Source: an uncultured Sutterella sp. (GTDB taxonomy: Bacteria; Pseudomonadota; Gammaproteobacteria; Burkholderiales; Burkholderiaceae_F). From it: a DNA stretch of 60,677 bases. Where the stretch lies: assembly GCA_900757865.1 (NCBI GenBank), contig CAAEPH010000003.1:1-60677 (forward strand), in the 5' to 3' direction. Numbering within the stretch: the first letter of the stretch is position 1; every line of letters begins with the position of its first letter. Positions 26,909 to 35,423 of the stretch are shown here, piece after piece. A model generated the notes under the pieces. The model made no database searches and had not been told where the DNA came from. It saw only the letters and a program-made list of their open reading frames with translations. The translations under genes and the position numbers were made by a program.

Positions 26909-26936
26909 TTGCATTTTCTAAAAATCTAGGCATAAT
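26909..26936 (+). promoter_or_regulatory. tRNA-Val promoter 1
   Basis: TTGCAT (26909-26914), a 16-base spacer and CATAAT (26931-26936) lie 12 bases before the tRNA. The segment AGGCATAAT recurs before the second copy. Confidence 0.65.
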
Positions 26937-26948
26937 ACCTCTCCTCAC

Positions 26949-27025
26949 AGGCACATAGCTCAGTTGGTTAGAGCATCACCTTGACATGGTGGGGGTCGTT
27001 GGTTCGAGTCCAATTGTGCCTACCA
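26949..27025 (+). tRNA. tRNA-Val (GAC)
   Basis: A 77-base cloverleaf with acceptor AGGCACA/TGTGCCT, anticodon GAC and encoded CCA at 27023-27025. It is identical to the copy at 27183-27259. Confidence 0.95.
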
Positions 27026-27037
27026 GAATTTCCCGAA

Positions 27038-27088
27038 TTTTCTCAATGGCGCGCCCCGTCGTTATGGCGGCAGGGCGTGCCGAGAAAA
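27038..27088 (+). other. long hairpin between tRNA-Val copies
   Basis: TTTTCTC (27038-27044) pairs with GAGAAAA (27082-27088), and inside it GGCGCGCCC pairs with GGGCGTGCC (one G-U), giving a 16-bp stem with a 3-base bulge. It is not followed by T. It may be a processing signal or terminator-like element for the first tRNA. Confidence 0.5.
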
Positions 27089-27141
27089 GCAAGAGATTCG
27101 TCTTTTTAGAAGCGGAAAAGGACCGCTTAGCCTCAAGACGT

Positions 27142-27170
27142 TTGCAAACGACAAAGTTTTCAGGCATAAT
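27142..27170 (+). promoter_or_regulatory. tRNA-Val promoter 2
   Basis: TTGCAA (27142-27147), a 17-base spacer and CATAAT (27165-27170) lie 12 bases before the second tRNA-Val, the same distance as in copy 1. Confidence 0.65.
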
Positions 27171-27182
27171 TCAAACCTTAAC

Positions 27183-27259
27183 AGGCACATAGCTCAGTTG
27201 GTTAGAGCATCACCTTGACATGGTGGGGGTCGTTGGTTCGAGTCCAATTGTGCCTACCA
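27183..27259 (+). tRNA. tRNA-Val (GAC), second copy
   Basis: A 77-base cloverleaf identical to 26949-27025, with anticodon GAC and encoded CCA at 27257-27259. The shared sequence extends a few bases past the CCA (GAATTT), marking the edge of the duplication. Confidence 0.95.
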
Positions 27260-27373
27260 GAATTTTTAGGGACTGTTGATATGTGTGCTTATAAAGCTAT
27301 CCGTACAACAACACCCTCGCTGTAATGGCTGAGGGCGTGGGCGGATTATTGTCACAGATTCCTAGACAAAAAA

Positions 27374-27402
27374 AGCGCGGCCATGTCCGCGCTTTTTTGT
27401 TT
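27374..27402 (+). terminator. terminator after tRNA-Val, before thrS
   Basis: AGCGCGG (27374-27380) pairs with CCGCGCT (27387-27393), with A-runs before and T-runs after, so it can work in both directions. It lies 27 bases before thrS and could also act as an attenuator of that operon. Confidence 0.85.
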
Positions 27403-27428
27403 TATATATCTTCAACGAGGTTTTTACC

Positions 27429-29348
27429 ATGGTTGCAATTACCCTTCCGGATGGATCGAAACGTGAGTTTGATGGTCCTGTGAGTGTCGCTCAAGTTGCG
27501 GCAGATATTGGGGCTGGTTTAGCAAAAGCTGCTTTGGCTGGCCGTGTCGATGGTCGTTTGGTTGATCTCTCTTATGTGATTGACCATGATGCTACCGTGG
27601 CGATTATTACAGGTCGTGATCCGGAAGGCTTGGAATTGATTCGTCACTCCACGGCGCATTTGATGGCTCAGGCAGTCAAGCAGCTTTTCCCTGAGGCACA
27701 AGTCACGATTGGGCCTGCTATTGAAAACGGGTTCTACTATGACTTCTCCTACTCTCGTGCGTTTACGCCTGATGACTTAAAGGCGATCGAAGCGCGTATG
27801 GACGAAATCGTCAAGCAAGACCTGCCCGTCGAACGCCAGGAAATGGATCGCGATGAAGCCGTGAAGTTCTTCGAAAATATGGGAGAACATTACAAAGCGG
27901 AAATTATCGCCTCCATTCCTCAGGGGGAAGTGATTTCACTTTATCGTCAGGGAGACTTCATTGACTTATGCCGCGGGCCTCACGTCCCGAGCACGGGTAA
28001 GCTCAAGGTGCATAAATTGATGAAGGTCGCTGGGGCCTATTGGCGTGGCGACAGCAAAAATGAAATGCTCCAACGTATCTACGGTACCGCTTGGGCGACG
28101 AAGGACGATCAGGCGAAGTACCTGAAGATGCTTGAAGAAGCCGAAAAGCGCGATCACCGTCGTTTAGGTAAAGAGCTTGACCTCTTCCACTTGCAGGACG
28201 AAGCGCCAGGGATGATTTTCTGGCATGCCAAAGGCTGGGCCATTTGGCAAGTGGTTGAACAGTACATGCGACGCGTCTACCAGGATAACAATTACCAGGA
28301 AGTGAAGGCGCCACAGCTCTTGGACCGCTCGTTGTGGGAGCGCTCTGGCCACTGGGCCAAGTACCGTGACAACATGTTCACGACGGAATCGGAAAATCGT
28401 TACTACGCTCTGAAGCCGATGAACTGCCCGGGTCACATCCAGCTCTTTAATTCGACGTTGCGCTCTTACCGTGACCTGCCTTTGCGTTTTGGTGAATTTG
28501 GTCAGTGCCACCGCAACGAATCCTCGGGATCGTTACATGGCTTGATGCGCGTTCGTGGGTTTACGCAGGATGATGGACATATTTTCTGTACCGAAGATCA
28601 GATCCTGGAAGAGTGCGAATCCTATACGCGTTTGATTCCTAAGATCTATAAAGACTTTGGCTTTACCGACATCACCTACAAGGTGGCTACTCGTCCGGCG
28701 ATGCGTATTGGTGATGATGCAACGTGGGATAAGGCGGAAAAAGCTTTGATGCAAAGTTTGGATAACCTTGGCATCAAGTACGATATCCTCGTTGGGGAAG
28801 GCGCGTTCTACGGTCCGAAGATCGAATACCACCTCAAGGACAGCTTAGGTCGTTCGTGGCAGTGCGGTACGATTCAGGTCGACTTCCAGATGCCTGGACG
28901 TTTAGGGGCTGAATACGTCGCGGAAGACAATACTCGCAAGACGCCTGTGATGCTTCACCGCGCGATTTTAGGTTCGCTTGAACGCTGGATCGGTATGCTC
29001 ATTGAAGAGTACGCAGGGGCGTTCCCTGTTTGGTTGGCGCCGGTACAAGTCGCGGTGAGCAACATTACGGACGCTCAGAGTGATTACGCTAAAGAGGTTG
29101 CCAAGAAGTTGCACGAAGCACGAATTCGTGTGCAATCTGATTTGCGTAGCGAAAAGATTAATTATAAAATCCGTGAGTTAAGCCTTCAGAAAATTCCTTA
29201 CATCCTTGTTGTTGGGGAAAAGGAAAAAGAGGCTGGGACGGTGTCTGTACGCGCACGTGGTGGCAAGGACCTTGGTGTGATGCCTCTTGAGGACTTTATC
29301 AAGATGGTGACGACCGAGAACGAAACCCGTGCTCCGTTTGAACACTAA
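27429..29348 (+). CDS. thrS: threonyl-tRNA synthetase
   Basis: Class II synthetase that charges tRNA-Thr and edits mischarged serine. The protein has 639 residues. An N-terminal TGS domain (1-62) is followed by the editing domain with the HSTAHLMAQA motif near residue 74. The catalytic core has zinc-ligand regions around MNCPGH near residue 335 and motif 2 FRFGEFGQCHRNE-like residues near 360. The C-terminal anticodon-binding domain follows. First gene of the thrS-infC-rpmI-rplT-pheS-pheT-ihfA cluster; the terminator at 27374-27402 lies immediately upstream. Confidence 0.98.
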   Translation: MVAITLPDGSKREFDGPVSVAQVAADIGAGLAKAALAGRVDGRLVDLSYVIDHDATVAIITGRDPEGLELIRHSTAHLMAQAVKQLFPEAQVTIGPAIENGFYYDFSYSRAFTPDDLKAIEARMDEIVKQDLPVERQEMDRDEAVKFFENMGEHYKAEIIASIPQGEVISLYRQGDFIDLCRGPHVPSTGKLKVHKLMKVAGAYWRGDSKNEMLQRIYGTAWATKDDQAKYLKMLEEAEKRDHRRLGKELDLFHLQDEAPGMIFWHAKGWAIWQVVEQYMRRVYQDNNYQEVKAPQLLDRSLWERSGHWAKYRDNMFTTESENRYYALKPMNCPGHIQLFNSTLRSYRDLPLRFGEFGQCHRNESSGSLHGLMRVRGFTQDDGHIFCTEDQILEECESYTRLIPKIYKDFGFTDITYKVATRPAMRIGDDATWDKAEKALMQSLDNLGIKYDILVGEGAFYGPKIEYHLKDSLGRSWQCGTIQVDFQMPGRLGAEYVAEDNTRKTPVMLHRAILGSLERWIGMLIEEYAGAFPVWLAPVQVAVSNITDAQSDYAKEVAKKLHEARIRVQSDLRSEKINYKIRELSLQKIPYILVVGEKEKEAGTVSVRARGGKDLGVMPLEDFIKMVTTENETRAPFEH

Positions 29349-29427
29349 TCAATATATGTATGGGTAACGCCAATGGCCGTCGGGTTGATTGGCGTTACAG
29401 AGCTTTAACTTTTTTAGGAGTAGAGCC

Positions 29428-29949
29428 ATAGCACAAGATCGTAAGCATCGGATTAATCATGAAATCCGAGTACCCGAGGTCCGATTAACCGGCGTCGATG
29501 GCGCCCAGATCGGTATTGTTAGAACCAGTGAAGCCCTTCGTATGGCCGAAGATGCGGACGTGGATTTGGTGGAAGTTGCCCCGCATGCGCAACCTCCAGT
29601 TTGCCGTTTAATGGACTACGGCAAATTCCGTTATCAAGAGCAGAAGAAAGCTCAAGAAGCCAAGGCTAAACAGAAGGTCATTCAGGTCAAAGAAGTGAAG
29701 TTCCGTCCAGTCACGGACGAAAATGACTTCCAGACCAAATTGCGCAGCTTGGTTCGCTTCCTCAATGACGGGGATAAAGCCAAGGTGACCTTGCGATTCC
29801 GTGGTCGCGAAATGGCCCATCAGCATTTCGGGATGGAATTGATGGATCGTATTCGCAACGAGTTGGCGGATGTGGCTCAGGTTGAGCATCAGCCTAAGCT
29901 TGAAGGCCGCCAGATGATTATGGTGTTAGCTCCTAAAAAGAAGAAGTAA
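29428..29949 (+). CDS. infC: translation initiation factor IF-3 with AUA start
   Basis: Binds the 30S subunit and checks the start codon. The protein has 173 residues. The N domain contains INHEIRVPEVRLTG, the middle RLMDYGKFRYQEQKK, and the C terminus RGREMAHQHFG and EGRQMIMVLAPKKKK. No ATG, GTG or TTG gives the right N terminus. AGGAG (29416-29420) lies 7 bases before ATA at 29428, and the product from there begins (M)AQDRKHRINHEIR, aligning with the family. IF-3 genes commonly start with AUU, which IF-3 itself discriminates against, giving autoregulation; AUA would act the same way. A TTG at 29389 is open but would put the ribosome site inside the gene. Confidence 0.93.
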   Translation: MAQDRKHRINHEIRVPEVRLTGVDGAQIGIVRTSEALRMAEDADVDLVEVAPHAQPPVCRLMDYGKFRYQEQKKAQEAKAKQKVIQVKEVKFRPVTDENDFQTKLRSLVRFLNDGDKAKVTLRFRGREMAHQHFGMELMDRIRNELADVAQVEHQPKLEGRQMIMVLAPKKKK

Positions 29950-29951
29950 TT

Positions 29952-29982
29952 TTGACACTTTCTTCCTTTTTTCAGGTAGAAT
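29952..29982 (+). promoter_or_regulatory. internal promoter for rpmI-rplT
   Basis: A perfect -35 TTGACA (29952-29957) and a -10 TAGAAT (29977-29982) are separated by 19 bases, longer than ideal. It starts 2 bases after infC ends and would give a 5' leader of about 118 bases. Confidence 0.55.
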
Positions 29983-29992
29983 CCATTTTTTC

Positions 29993-30077
29993 CTAAAACT
30001 CGCTCCTTATGGGGCGAGTTTTAGATTACAAGTGAATCAGGGCTAAGAAAGATTCTTCCCGCAGGGAAGGCGCCTTC
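29993..30077 (+). promoter_or_regulatory. structured leader before rpmI (possible L20 control site)
   Basis: An 11-bp stem (29993-30003 with 30014-30024) is followed by TTCCC/GGGAA and the palindrome GAAGGCGCCTTC just upstream of rpmI. L20 is known in other bacteria to repress rpmI-rplT by binding a leader; these hairpins are candidates for such a site. Confidence 0.45.
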
Positions 30078-30106
30078 GGTTCATACAATAAAAGAGGTAA
30101 CGGCAA

Positions 30107-30304
30107 ATGCCGAAGATGAAAACCAAGCGTGCCGCGGCTAAGCGCTTTAAGCCCCGTGCCAGCGGCTCGATCAAGCGTGCTCACGCTACGAAGCGTCACA
30201 TTCTCACGAAACGCACCACGAAGAACAAGCGTCACCTCCGTGGCATGGTCGATATCCATGAATCGGATATCGCATCCGTCCGCCGTATGTTGCCTTACGC
30301 GTAA
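30107..30304 (+). CDS. rpmI: 50S ribosomal protein L35
   Basis: Ribosomal protein of 65 residues, very basic. It begins MPKMKTKRAAAKRFK and carries the family segment HILTKRTTKNKRHLRG. It is followed 17 bases later by rplT. Confidence 0.98.
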   Translation: MPKMKTKRAAAKRFKPRASGSIKRAHATKRHILTKRTTKNKRHLRGMVDIHESDIASVRRMLPYA

Positions 30305-30321
30305 TCCATAGGAGATAGAGA

Positions 30322-30675
30322 ATGCCTCGAGTTAAGCGTGGTGTGACGGCTCGTGCCCGTCATAAGAAAGTTTTTGCCCTCTCCAAGGGTTTTAGCCTCC
30401 GTCGTAACAACGTCTATCGTGTTGCTAAGCAGGCCGTTATGCGTGCTGGCCAGTACGCCTATCGTGACCGTCGCAACAAGAAGCGCGTGTTCCGTCGCTT
30501 GTGGATCGCTCGTATTAACGCGGGTACGCGTGCCAATGGCATGACCTACTCTGTGTTCATGAACGGTCTTCGCAAGGCTGGTATCGCTTTGGACCGTAAG
30601 GTTCTTGCCGATATGGCTGTGTACGATAAGGAAGGTTTTGCCTCCCTCGTCAACCAGATCAAGCAGGCTGCCTAA
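30322..30675 (+). CDS. rplT: 50S ribosomal protein L20
   Basis: Ribosomal protein of 117 residues needed early in 50S assembly and a known translational repressor of its own operon. It begins MPRVKRGVTARARHKK and contains YRDRRNKKRVFRRLWI and GLRKAGIALDRKVLADMA. A strong terminator follows at 30727-30765. Confidence 0.98.
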   Translation: MPRVKRGVTARARHKKVFALSKGFSLRRNNVYRVAKQAVMRAGQYAYRDRRNKKRVFRRLWIARINAGTRANGMTYSVFMNGLRKAGIALDRKVLADMAVYDKEGFASLVNQIKQAA

Positions 30676-31033
30676 GGCGTGGCGTTGGTTTAGCTGAGTT
30701 TAATCTCAGTGACCAAAACAATCCTGAAAAGAGATCTTCTGTCTAAAGAGGGTCTCTTTTTTTTTACCCTTTTTGAGACAGAGGTGCTGAAGGAAACTCA
30801 GGTTGATCCTTGATTTATAAAGAAATTCCCGCCTCAAATAGGCTAAACGTTGTAAAATAAAATATTTCCTCGCTTACTTTCTCTTTTGTATCAAAGGTAA
30901 AGGGTAAAGGACGGTGTAGAGGAAATAGACAGAATGCCAGGATTGTGCTTGGAAGCAGGACCCCGCAAAGATAAAGGTGGGGATTCACAAAGCGTCGGGC
31001 ACAGATTGAATAACGTTGTCGGAATTTAGAACT
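30676..31033. other. gap between rplT and pheS
   Basis: 358 bases. It holds the rplT terminator, A/T-rich sequence with several possible -10 boxes around 30850-30870 but no clear -35, and a 31-codon open frame (30934-31029) ending 4 bases before pheS. That frame has no phenylalanine codons, so it is not a Phe attenuator peptide. A CCCC/GGGG hairpin lies near 30961-30983. Confidence 0.5.
30727..30765 (+). terminator. rplT terminator
   Basis: AAGAGATC (30729-30736) pairs with GGTCTCTT (30751-30758, one G-U) and runs into a long T stretch. Confidence 0.9.
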
Positions 31034-32050
31034 ATGCAGGATCTTACCGAACTGGTTGAAGCAGCACGTCGCGACTTTGCTCAAGCTGAACAAACAGCTG
31101 CGCTAGAGGATGCGAAAGCTCGGTATATCGGAAAGACCGGGTTACTGACGGTTCAGATGAAGGAGTTAGGCAAACTTGCTCCTGAAGAACGTCGTACGCG
31201 CGGACAAGAAATTAATCAAGCAAAAAAGGCGGTCGAAGAAGCGCTCAATTTGCGTCGTCAACAATTAGCCGAAGCCGCTTTACAGGCGAAATTGGTGAGT
31301 GAAGCGATTGACGTGACACTGCCTGGGCGCAAACGCTCCGCTGGTGGCATCCACCCCGTGATGCGCACATGGATTCGCGTGGAAGAAATTTTCCGCTCGA
31401 TTGGCTTTGAAGTCGCTGACGGTCCTGAAATTGAGAGTGACTGGTTTAGCTTTACGGCATTAAATAATCCGCCTAACCACCCTGCACGCTCCATGCAAGA
31501 TACGTTTTACGTGGACCGTGAAGATGAAGAAGGTCGTCCTTTACCGCTTCGCCCGCACACCTCCCCGATGCAGGTGCGTTATGCCCGCACTCATGAAGCG
31601 CCTATCAAAGTGATTGCGCCGGGACGAACCTATCGTGTGGATTCGGATGCGACCCATTCTCCTATGTTCCATCAAGTGGAAGGCCTCTGGATTGGTGACG
31701 ATGTGAGTTTCACCGACCTCAAAGGGGTCTATAGCAATTTCTTGCGTCGTTTCTTTGAAACCGACGATTTGGTGGTTCGTTTCCGTCCAAGTTACTTCCC
31801 GTTTACGGAGCCCAGCGTCGAGGTGGACATGATGTTCACGAGTGGCCCTCGTAAGGGTAAATGGCTAGAGATTTCTGGCGCGGGTGAAGTTCATCCCAAT
31901 GTGGTACGCAACTTTGGTCTCGACCCTGAGAAATACATGGGCTTCGCCTTTGGTTCAGGGTTAGAACGTTTGACGATGTTGCGCTATGGCATTGACGATT
32001 TGCGTTTGTTCTTTGAAGGCGATCTGCGCTTTTTGAGCCAGTTCAACTAA
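31034..32050 (+). CDS. pheS: phenylalanyl-tRNA synthetase alpha subunit
   Basis: Catalytic alpha subunit of the alpha2-beta2 enzyme charging tRNA-Phe. The protein has 338 residues. An N-terminal coiled coil (about 1-85) is followed by class II motifs: HPVMRTW near residue 105, motif 2 FHQVEGL near 212 and motif 3 GFAFGSGLERLTMLRYGI near 304. The ATG at 31034 gives MQDLTELVEAARR, matching the family; a TTG at 31016 is also in frame but has no better ribosome site. pheT follows by 41 bases. Confidence 0.97.
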   Translation: MQDLTELVEAARRDFAQAEQTAALEDAKARYIGKTGLLTVQMKELGKLAPEERRTRGQEINQAKKAVEEALNLRRQQLAEAALQAKLVSEAIDVTLPGRKRSAGGIHPVMRTWIRVEEIFRSIGFEVADGPEIESDWFSFTALNNPPNHPARSMQDTFYVDREDEEGRPLPLRPHTSPMQVRYARTHEAPIKVIAPGRTYRVDSDATHSPMFHQVEGLWIGDDVSFTDLKGVYSNFLRRFFETDDLVVRFRPSYFPFTEPSVEVDMMFTSGPRKGKWLEISGAGEVHPNVVRNFGLDPEKYMGFAFGSGLERLTMLRYGIDDLRLFFEGDLRFLSQFN

Positions 32051-32091
32051 TGCACTCTTCGAGAAGCAAAGCGTTTACGTAAGGATCAATT

Positions 32092-34509
32092 ATGTTGTTT
32101 ACTGAAGAATGGCTTCGCCAATATGTCAATCCGTCGCTCTCCACGGAGGAGTTGGCGGAAACACTGACCATGGAAGGCCTTGAGGTCGAAGAGGTCACTC
32201 GAGTGGCGCCTGAGTTCACGGGCGTGGTCGTGGCCAAAGTGTTGAGTTGCCGTGACCACGAAAATTCCGATCATCTGCACGTTTGCGAAGTGGATGCAGG
32301 AACGGGTGAAGTCCTCCAAATTGTTTGTGGTGCACCAAACGTTCGCGAAGGTATTAAAGTGCCTTGCGCTTTAATTGGCGCGCAGTTGCCCGGTGGATTC
32401 CAAATCAAGAAATCCAAGTTGCGTGGTGAATATTCCTTTGGGATGTTGTGCTCGTCTCGTGAGTTAGGTCTCAACGACGATCATGGTGGTTTGTGGATTC
32501 TCAGCGATGATGCGCCCGTCGGGATGGATATTCGTGAATATGCCGGTTTGGATGACGCACGTATCGAGATCAAGTTAACTCCGAACCGAGGGGATGCGTT
32601 AAGTGTCGTCGGAGTGGCTCGGGATTTGCATGCTGCCACCGGGGCACCGTTGACGTTGCCCACTTTCCACATGGTACAACCCACGTGTGAATGTCGTTTG
32701 CCTGTCAAGATTGAGGCCCCCGATTTGTGTGGCCGTTTTGTGGGACGTGTCATTCGCGGGCTCAACGCGAAAGCGAAAACACCACAGTGGATGGTCCGTC
32801 GACTCGAAGCGGCAGGCATGCGCCATATCTCTGCGCTGGTTGATATTTCCAACTACGTGATGCTTGAGTTAGGACGCCCGTCTCACTTCTTTGATTTGGC
32901 TAAGATTGAGTCGGATTCGTTGACGGTTCGTTGGGCGAAAAAAGGTGAAACCGTTCACTTATTGAACGATCAGACGGTCGAATTGGATGACTATTTCGGC
33001 GTCATCTGCGACGGTGAGCAACCCGAATGCTTAGCGGGCATCATGGGAGGCGACAAGACAGCGATTTCTGAGGATACGACGGATCTCTTTATTGAGATGG
33101 CGTTCTGGTATCCCGTGAGTATTCAAGGTCGCTGCCGTCGCGTGAATTTTTCTACGGATGCTGCACATCGCTTCGAGCGTGGCGTGGATTTTGGTAGCAA
33201 CGTCGAACACATGGAATACGTCACCAAGCTGGTGCTCGACATTTGCGGTACACCAGAGACCAAGGTGGGTCCTGTGGACGACCAGCAGGTGAAGTTGCCC
33301 GAACGCAAGACCGTGAGCATGCGTGTTGCTCGTTGCCGTAAGGTCGTTGGCGTGGATATCCCCGTGGAGGATATGAAAAAGTCATTTGAGCGCCTGGGCT
33401 TTGAGTACCAGTTTGCGGATGACGTATTCACGGTTAAGGCTCCAACGTACCGCTTTGATATCGAGATCGAAGAAGATCTCATCGAAGAGGTTGCACGTTT
33501 ATACGGTTACGAGAAATTGCCCGACCGTCCACCAATGGCTCGCATTGCGATGAAGAGCGAACGCGAGGATACACGCTCTGCGCATGACTTGCGTCGTCGC
33601 ATGGCGGGCTTAGGGTATCAGGAATTGATCAATTTTTCCTTTGTGCCTGAAGCGTGGGAAAAGGATTTCGCTGGCAACACTTGCCCCATTCGCTTACGTA
33701 ATCCAATTGCATCGCAACTCTCTGTGATGCGTACGCAAATGATTGGTGGTTTGGTGGATATTCTCAAATACAACCTCAATCGCAAAGCGGAACGCGTTCG
33801 TGTGTTTGAGTTGGGTCGTGTGTTCTTACCTGATCCAACCGTAAACGACGGTCCTTGGTCCGTGAAAGGCATCAATCAGCCGCGTCACATTGCGGGCTTG
33901 GCCTATGGCACCGCGGACGATCTTCAGTGGGGTGTGCCTGCACGTCGAGTCGACTTCTATGACGTCAAGGGCGATGTGGAGCGCCTTGTTGCTCCACTTA
34001 AAGCACGTTTCGTGCGTGAAGAGTTCCCGGGGTTACACCCAGGACGCAGTGCGGCGATTTTTGTCGGTGAGCGCAAAGTTGGGTATATTGGCGAATTGCA
34101 TCCTCGACTCGTACAAACCTACGAATTGCCCGTAGCCCCGATCGTGTTTGAGCTCGAAGTGGATCCCCTTTGCATGCTCTATGTGCCTCACTACCAAGCG
34201 GTGAGTAAGTTCCAACCGATGCGCCGTGATATCGCGGTGGTGGTGCCAGCAGACATGCCAGTGGAGACGCTCTTTTCTGCTATATCGTCAGCGATGTTGG
34301 CGGATCCACGTGTGGCCCCTGTTTCAGGCTATCGACTCTTTGACTTGTATCGTCCCGAGGACGAAGAACACAAGCACGAGAAGTCTTTGGCGTTCAGTCT
34401 CGAGTTGACAGCCCGAGGCGAGAATGCCTTGACGGATGAAGAAGCTGAAAATGCGGTCAAGGGGGTTGTCGAAGCGCTTTCCTTAGTGGGCGCTCGTCTG
34501 CGTAGTTAA
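32092..34509 (+). CDS. pheT: phenylalanyl-tRNA synthetase beta subunit
   Basis: Beta subunit carrying the editing and tRNA-binding domains. The protein has 805 residues. A tRNA-binding OB domain (about 40-150, VCGAPNVREG) is followed by B5 and B3/4 editing domains (GIMGGDKTAI near 320), the inactive class II core, and the C-terminal anticodon-binding FDX-ACB domain (FQPMRRDIAVVVP near 705). Confidence 0.97.
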   Translation: MLFTEEWLRQYVNPSLSTEELAETLTMEGLEVEEVTRVAPEFTGVVVAKVLSCRDHENSDHLHVCEVDAGTGEVLQIVCGAPNVREGIKVPCALIGAQLPGGFQIKKSKLRGEYSFGMLCSSRELGLNDDHGGLWILSDDAPVGMDIREYAGLDDARIEIKLTPNRGDALSVVGVARDLHAATGAPLTLPTFHMVQPTCECRLPVKIEAPDLCGRFVGRVIRGLNAKAKTPQWMVRRLEAAGMRHISALVDISNYVMLELGRPSHFFDLAKIESDSLTVRWAKKGETVHLLNDQTVELDDYFGVICDGEQPECLAGIMGGDKTAISEDTTDLFIEMAFWYPVSIQGRCRRVNFSTDAAHRFERGVDFGSNVEHMEYVTKLVLDICGTPETKVGPVDDQQVKLPERKTVSMRVARCRKVVGVDIPVEDMKKSFERLGFEYQFADDVFTVKAPTYRFDIEIEEDLIEEVARLYGYEKLPDRPPMARIAMKSEREDTRSAHDLRRRMAGLGYQELINFSFVPEAWEKDFAGNTCPIRLRNPIASQLSVMRTQMIGGLVDILKYNLNRKAERVRVFELGRVFLPDPTVNDGPWSVKGINQPRHIAGLAYGTADDLQWGVPARRVDFYDVKGDVERLVAPLKARFVREEFPGLHPGRSAAIFVGERKVGYIGELHPRLVQTYELPVAPIVFELEVDPLCMLYVPHYQAVSKFQPMRRDIAVVVPADMPVETLFSAISSAMLADPRVAPVSGYRLFDLYRPEDEEHKHEKSLAFSLELTARGENALTDEEAENAVKGVVEALSLVGARLRS

Positions 34510-34525
34510 AAAGCCCTTTAATCCA

Positions 34526-34567
34526 AAGACAAGTGAGGGTTTTGCCAGTAGAATGCACAACCCTCAC
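34526..34567 (+). promoter_or_regulatory. ihfA promoter within an inverted repeat
   Basis: AAGACA (34526-34531), a 17-base spacer and TAGAAT (34549-34554) form a promoter. The perfect 9-bp repeat GTGAGGGTT/AACCCTCAC (34533-34541 and 34559-34567) brackets the -10. It may be an operator or an RNA hairpin. Confidence 0.5.
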
Positions 34568-34598
34568 TAGGACATTTGTTTTTATATTTCTATTTAAC

Positions 34599-34973
34599 AT
34601 GACAGAGAAACAAGAAGTAGCCCAAACCACCAACCGAAAAAGTGAGTCGACGCTCAACAAGGCCCGTATCATTGATCGCTTGATCCAAGAGTATGGGATG
34701 GATCGTCACACCGCTCATGTGTTCGTGGACAACTTCTTTGAGGTCGTCATCGATTTTTTAAAGATGGGCAATACGGTGAAGTTCCCCGGGTTAGGAAACT
34801 TCTCGGTACGTGATAAAAGATCACGCCCAGGTCGTGACTTGAAACTCAATACCGAAATCACGATTGCTGAGCGTCGAGTGGTGGTGTTTAAACCGTCGCT
34901 GACGCTTTTGGATCGGGTGACTAAGGCCAATTTGGCACGAGAGGAAGAAGAATCCCAAAAAGACGGGATTTGA
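34599..34973 (+). CDS. ihfA: integration host factor alpha subunit
   Basis: DNA-bending protein that works as a heterodimer with IhfB. The protein has 124 residues from ATG 34599; the frame is open 22 codons upstream, but those residues do not match the family. The body carries KARIIDRLIQEYGM and the DNA-arm region GNFSVRDKRSRPGRD. The N terminus (about 18 residues, TEKQEVAQTTNRKSES) and C terminus are slightly longer than in E. coli. The ribosome site is weak. It follows pheT, as in most proteobacteria. Confidence 0.93.
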   Translation: MTEKQEVAQTTNRKSESTLNKARIIDRLIQEYGMDRHTAHVFVDNFFEVVIDFLKMGNTVKFPGLGNFSVRDKRSRPGRDLKLNTEITIAERRVVVFKPSLTLLDRVTKANLAREEEESQKDGI

Positions 34974-35007
34974 TGGGCTCTGTCTTTCCTTTTTTAGAAA
35001 GAGAGCA

Positions 35008-35013
35008 TATAAT
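35008..35013 (+). promoter_or_regulatory. tRNA-Pro -10 box
   Basis: A perfect TATAAT lies 11 bases before the tRNA. The -35 is poor. Confidence 0.6.
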
Positions 35014-35024
35014 TCCAATTCTTA

Positions 35025-35101
<77 letters not shown>

Positions 35102-35109
35102 AATCCAGG

Positions 35110-35142
35110 AAAAAGAGGTAATGAAAGTTGCCTCTTTTTTTT
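35110..35142 (+). terminator. tRNA-Pro terminator
   Basis: AAAAAGAGG pairs with CCTCTTTTT, followed by more T. Confidence 0.9.
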
Positions 35143-35423
35143 ATACCTTCCATTTGAGCAGAATGGCCAGATTTCACCGCTTCGGTGTGTTTCTGGGGCA
35201 AGGAGTTGCTCAAGGGGTCCGTCATTCCATCTCTAGCGCATAGTGCTTAATGATCTTGATGAGTATCAAAATTTTGAGCGGGCTCTTCCCTAAAAAGAGC
35301 GCTTGACTCCAGCAGATGAGACCGCAGTACCCGATCTGGTGTCATAATCGGTTACATAAAACCCTGATAGCCCAAAATCCTTGGCGATTTTGTTGATCAA
35401 TTTCGTTTTTTAGGAGGTCCCTT
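35143..35423. other. gap before antiporter gene
   Basis: About 280 bases without a gene. A GGCTCTT/AAGAGC hairpin lies near 35281-35300, an extended -10 (TG, one base, CATAAT) at 35340-35348, and a 7-bp hairpin CAAAATC/GATTTTG at 35373-35392 in the presumed leader. AGGAGG precedes the antiporter start. Confidence 0.45.

Noticed and set aside
26976..27167. 63-codon minus-strand frame across tRNA-Val ending in GLEPTTPTMSR
   Set aside because: This is the well-known false peptide read through a tRNA gene on the opposite strand; it has no ribosome site or family.
30934..31029. 31-codon frame just before pheS as a leader peptide
   Set aside because: It has no phenylalanine codons and only a weakly placed ribosome site, so it is not a Phe attenuator; chance is more likely.
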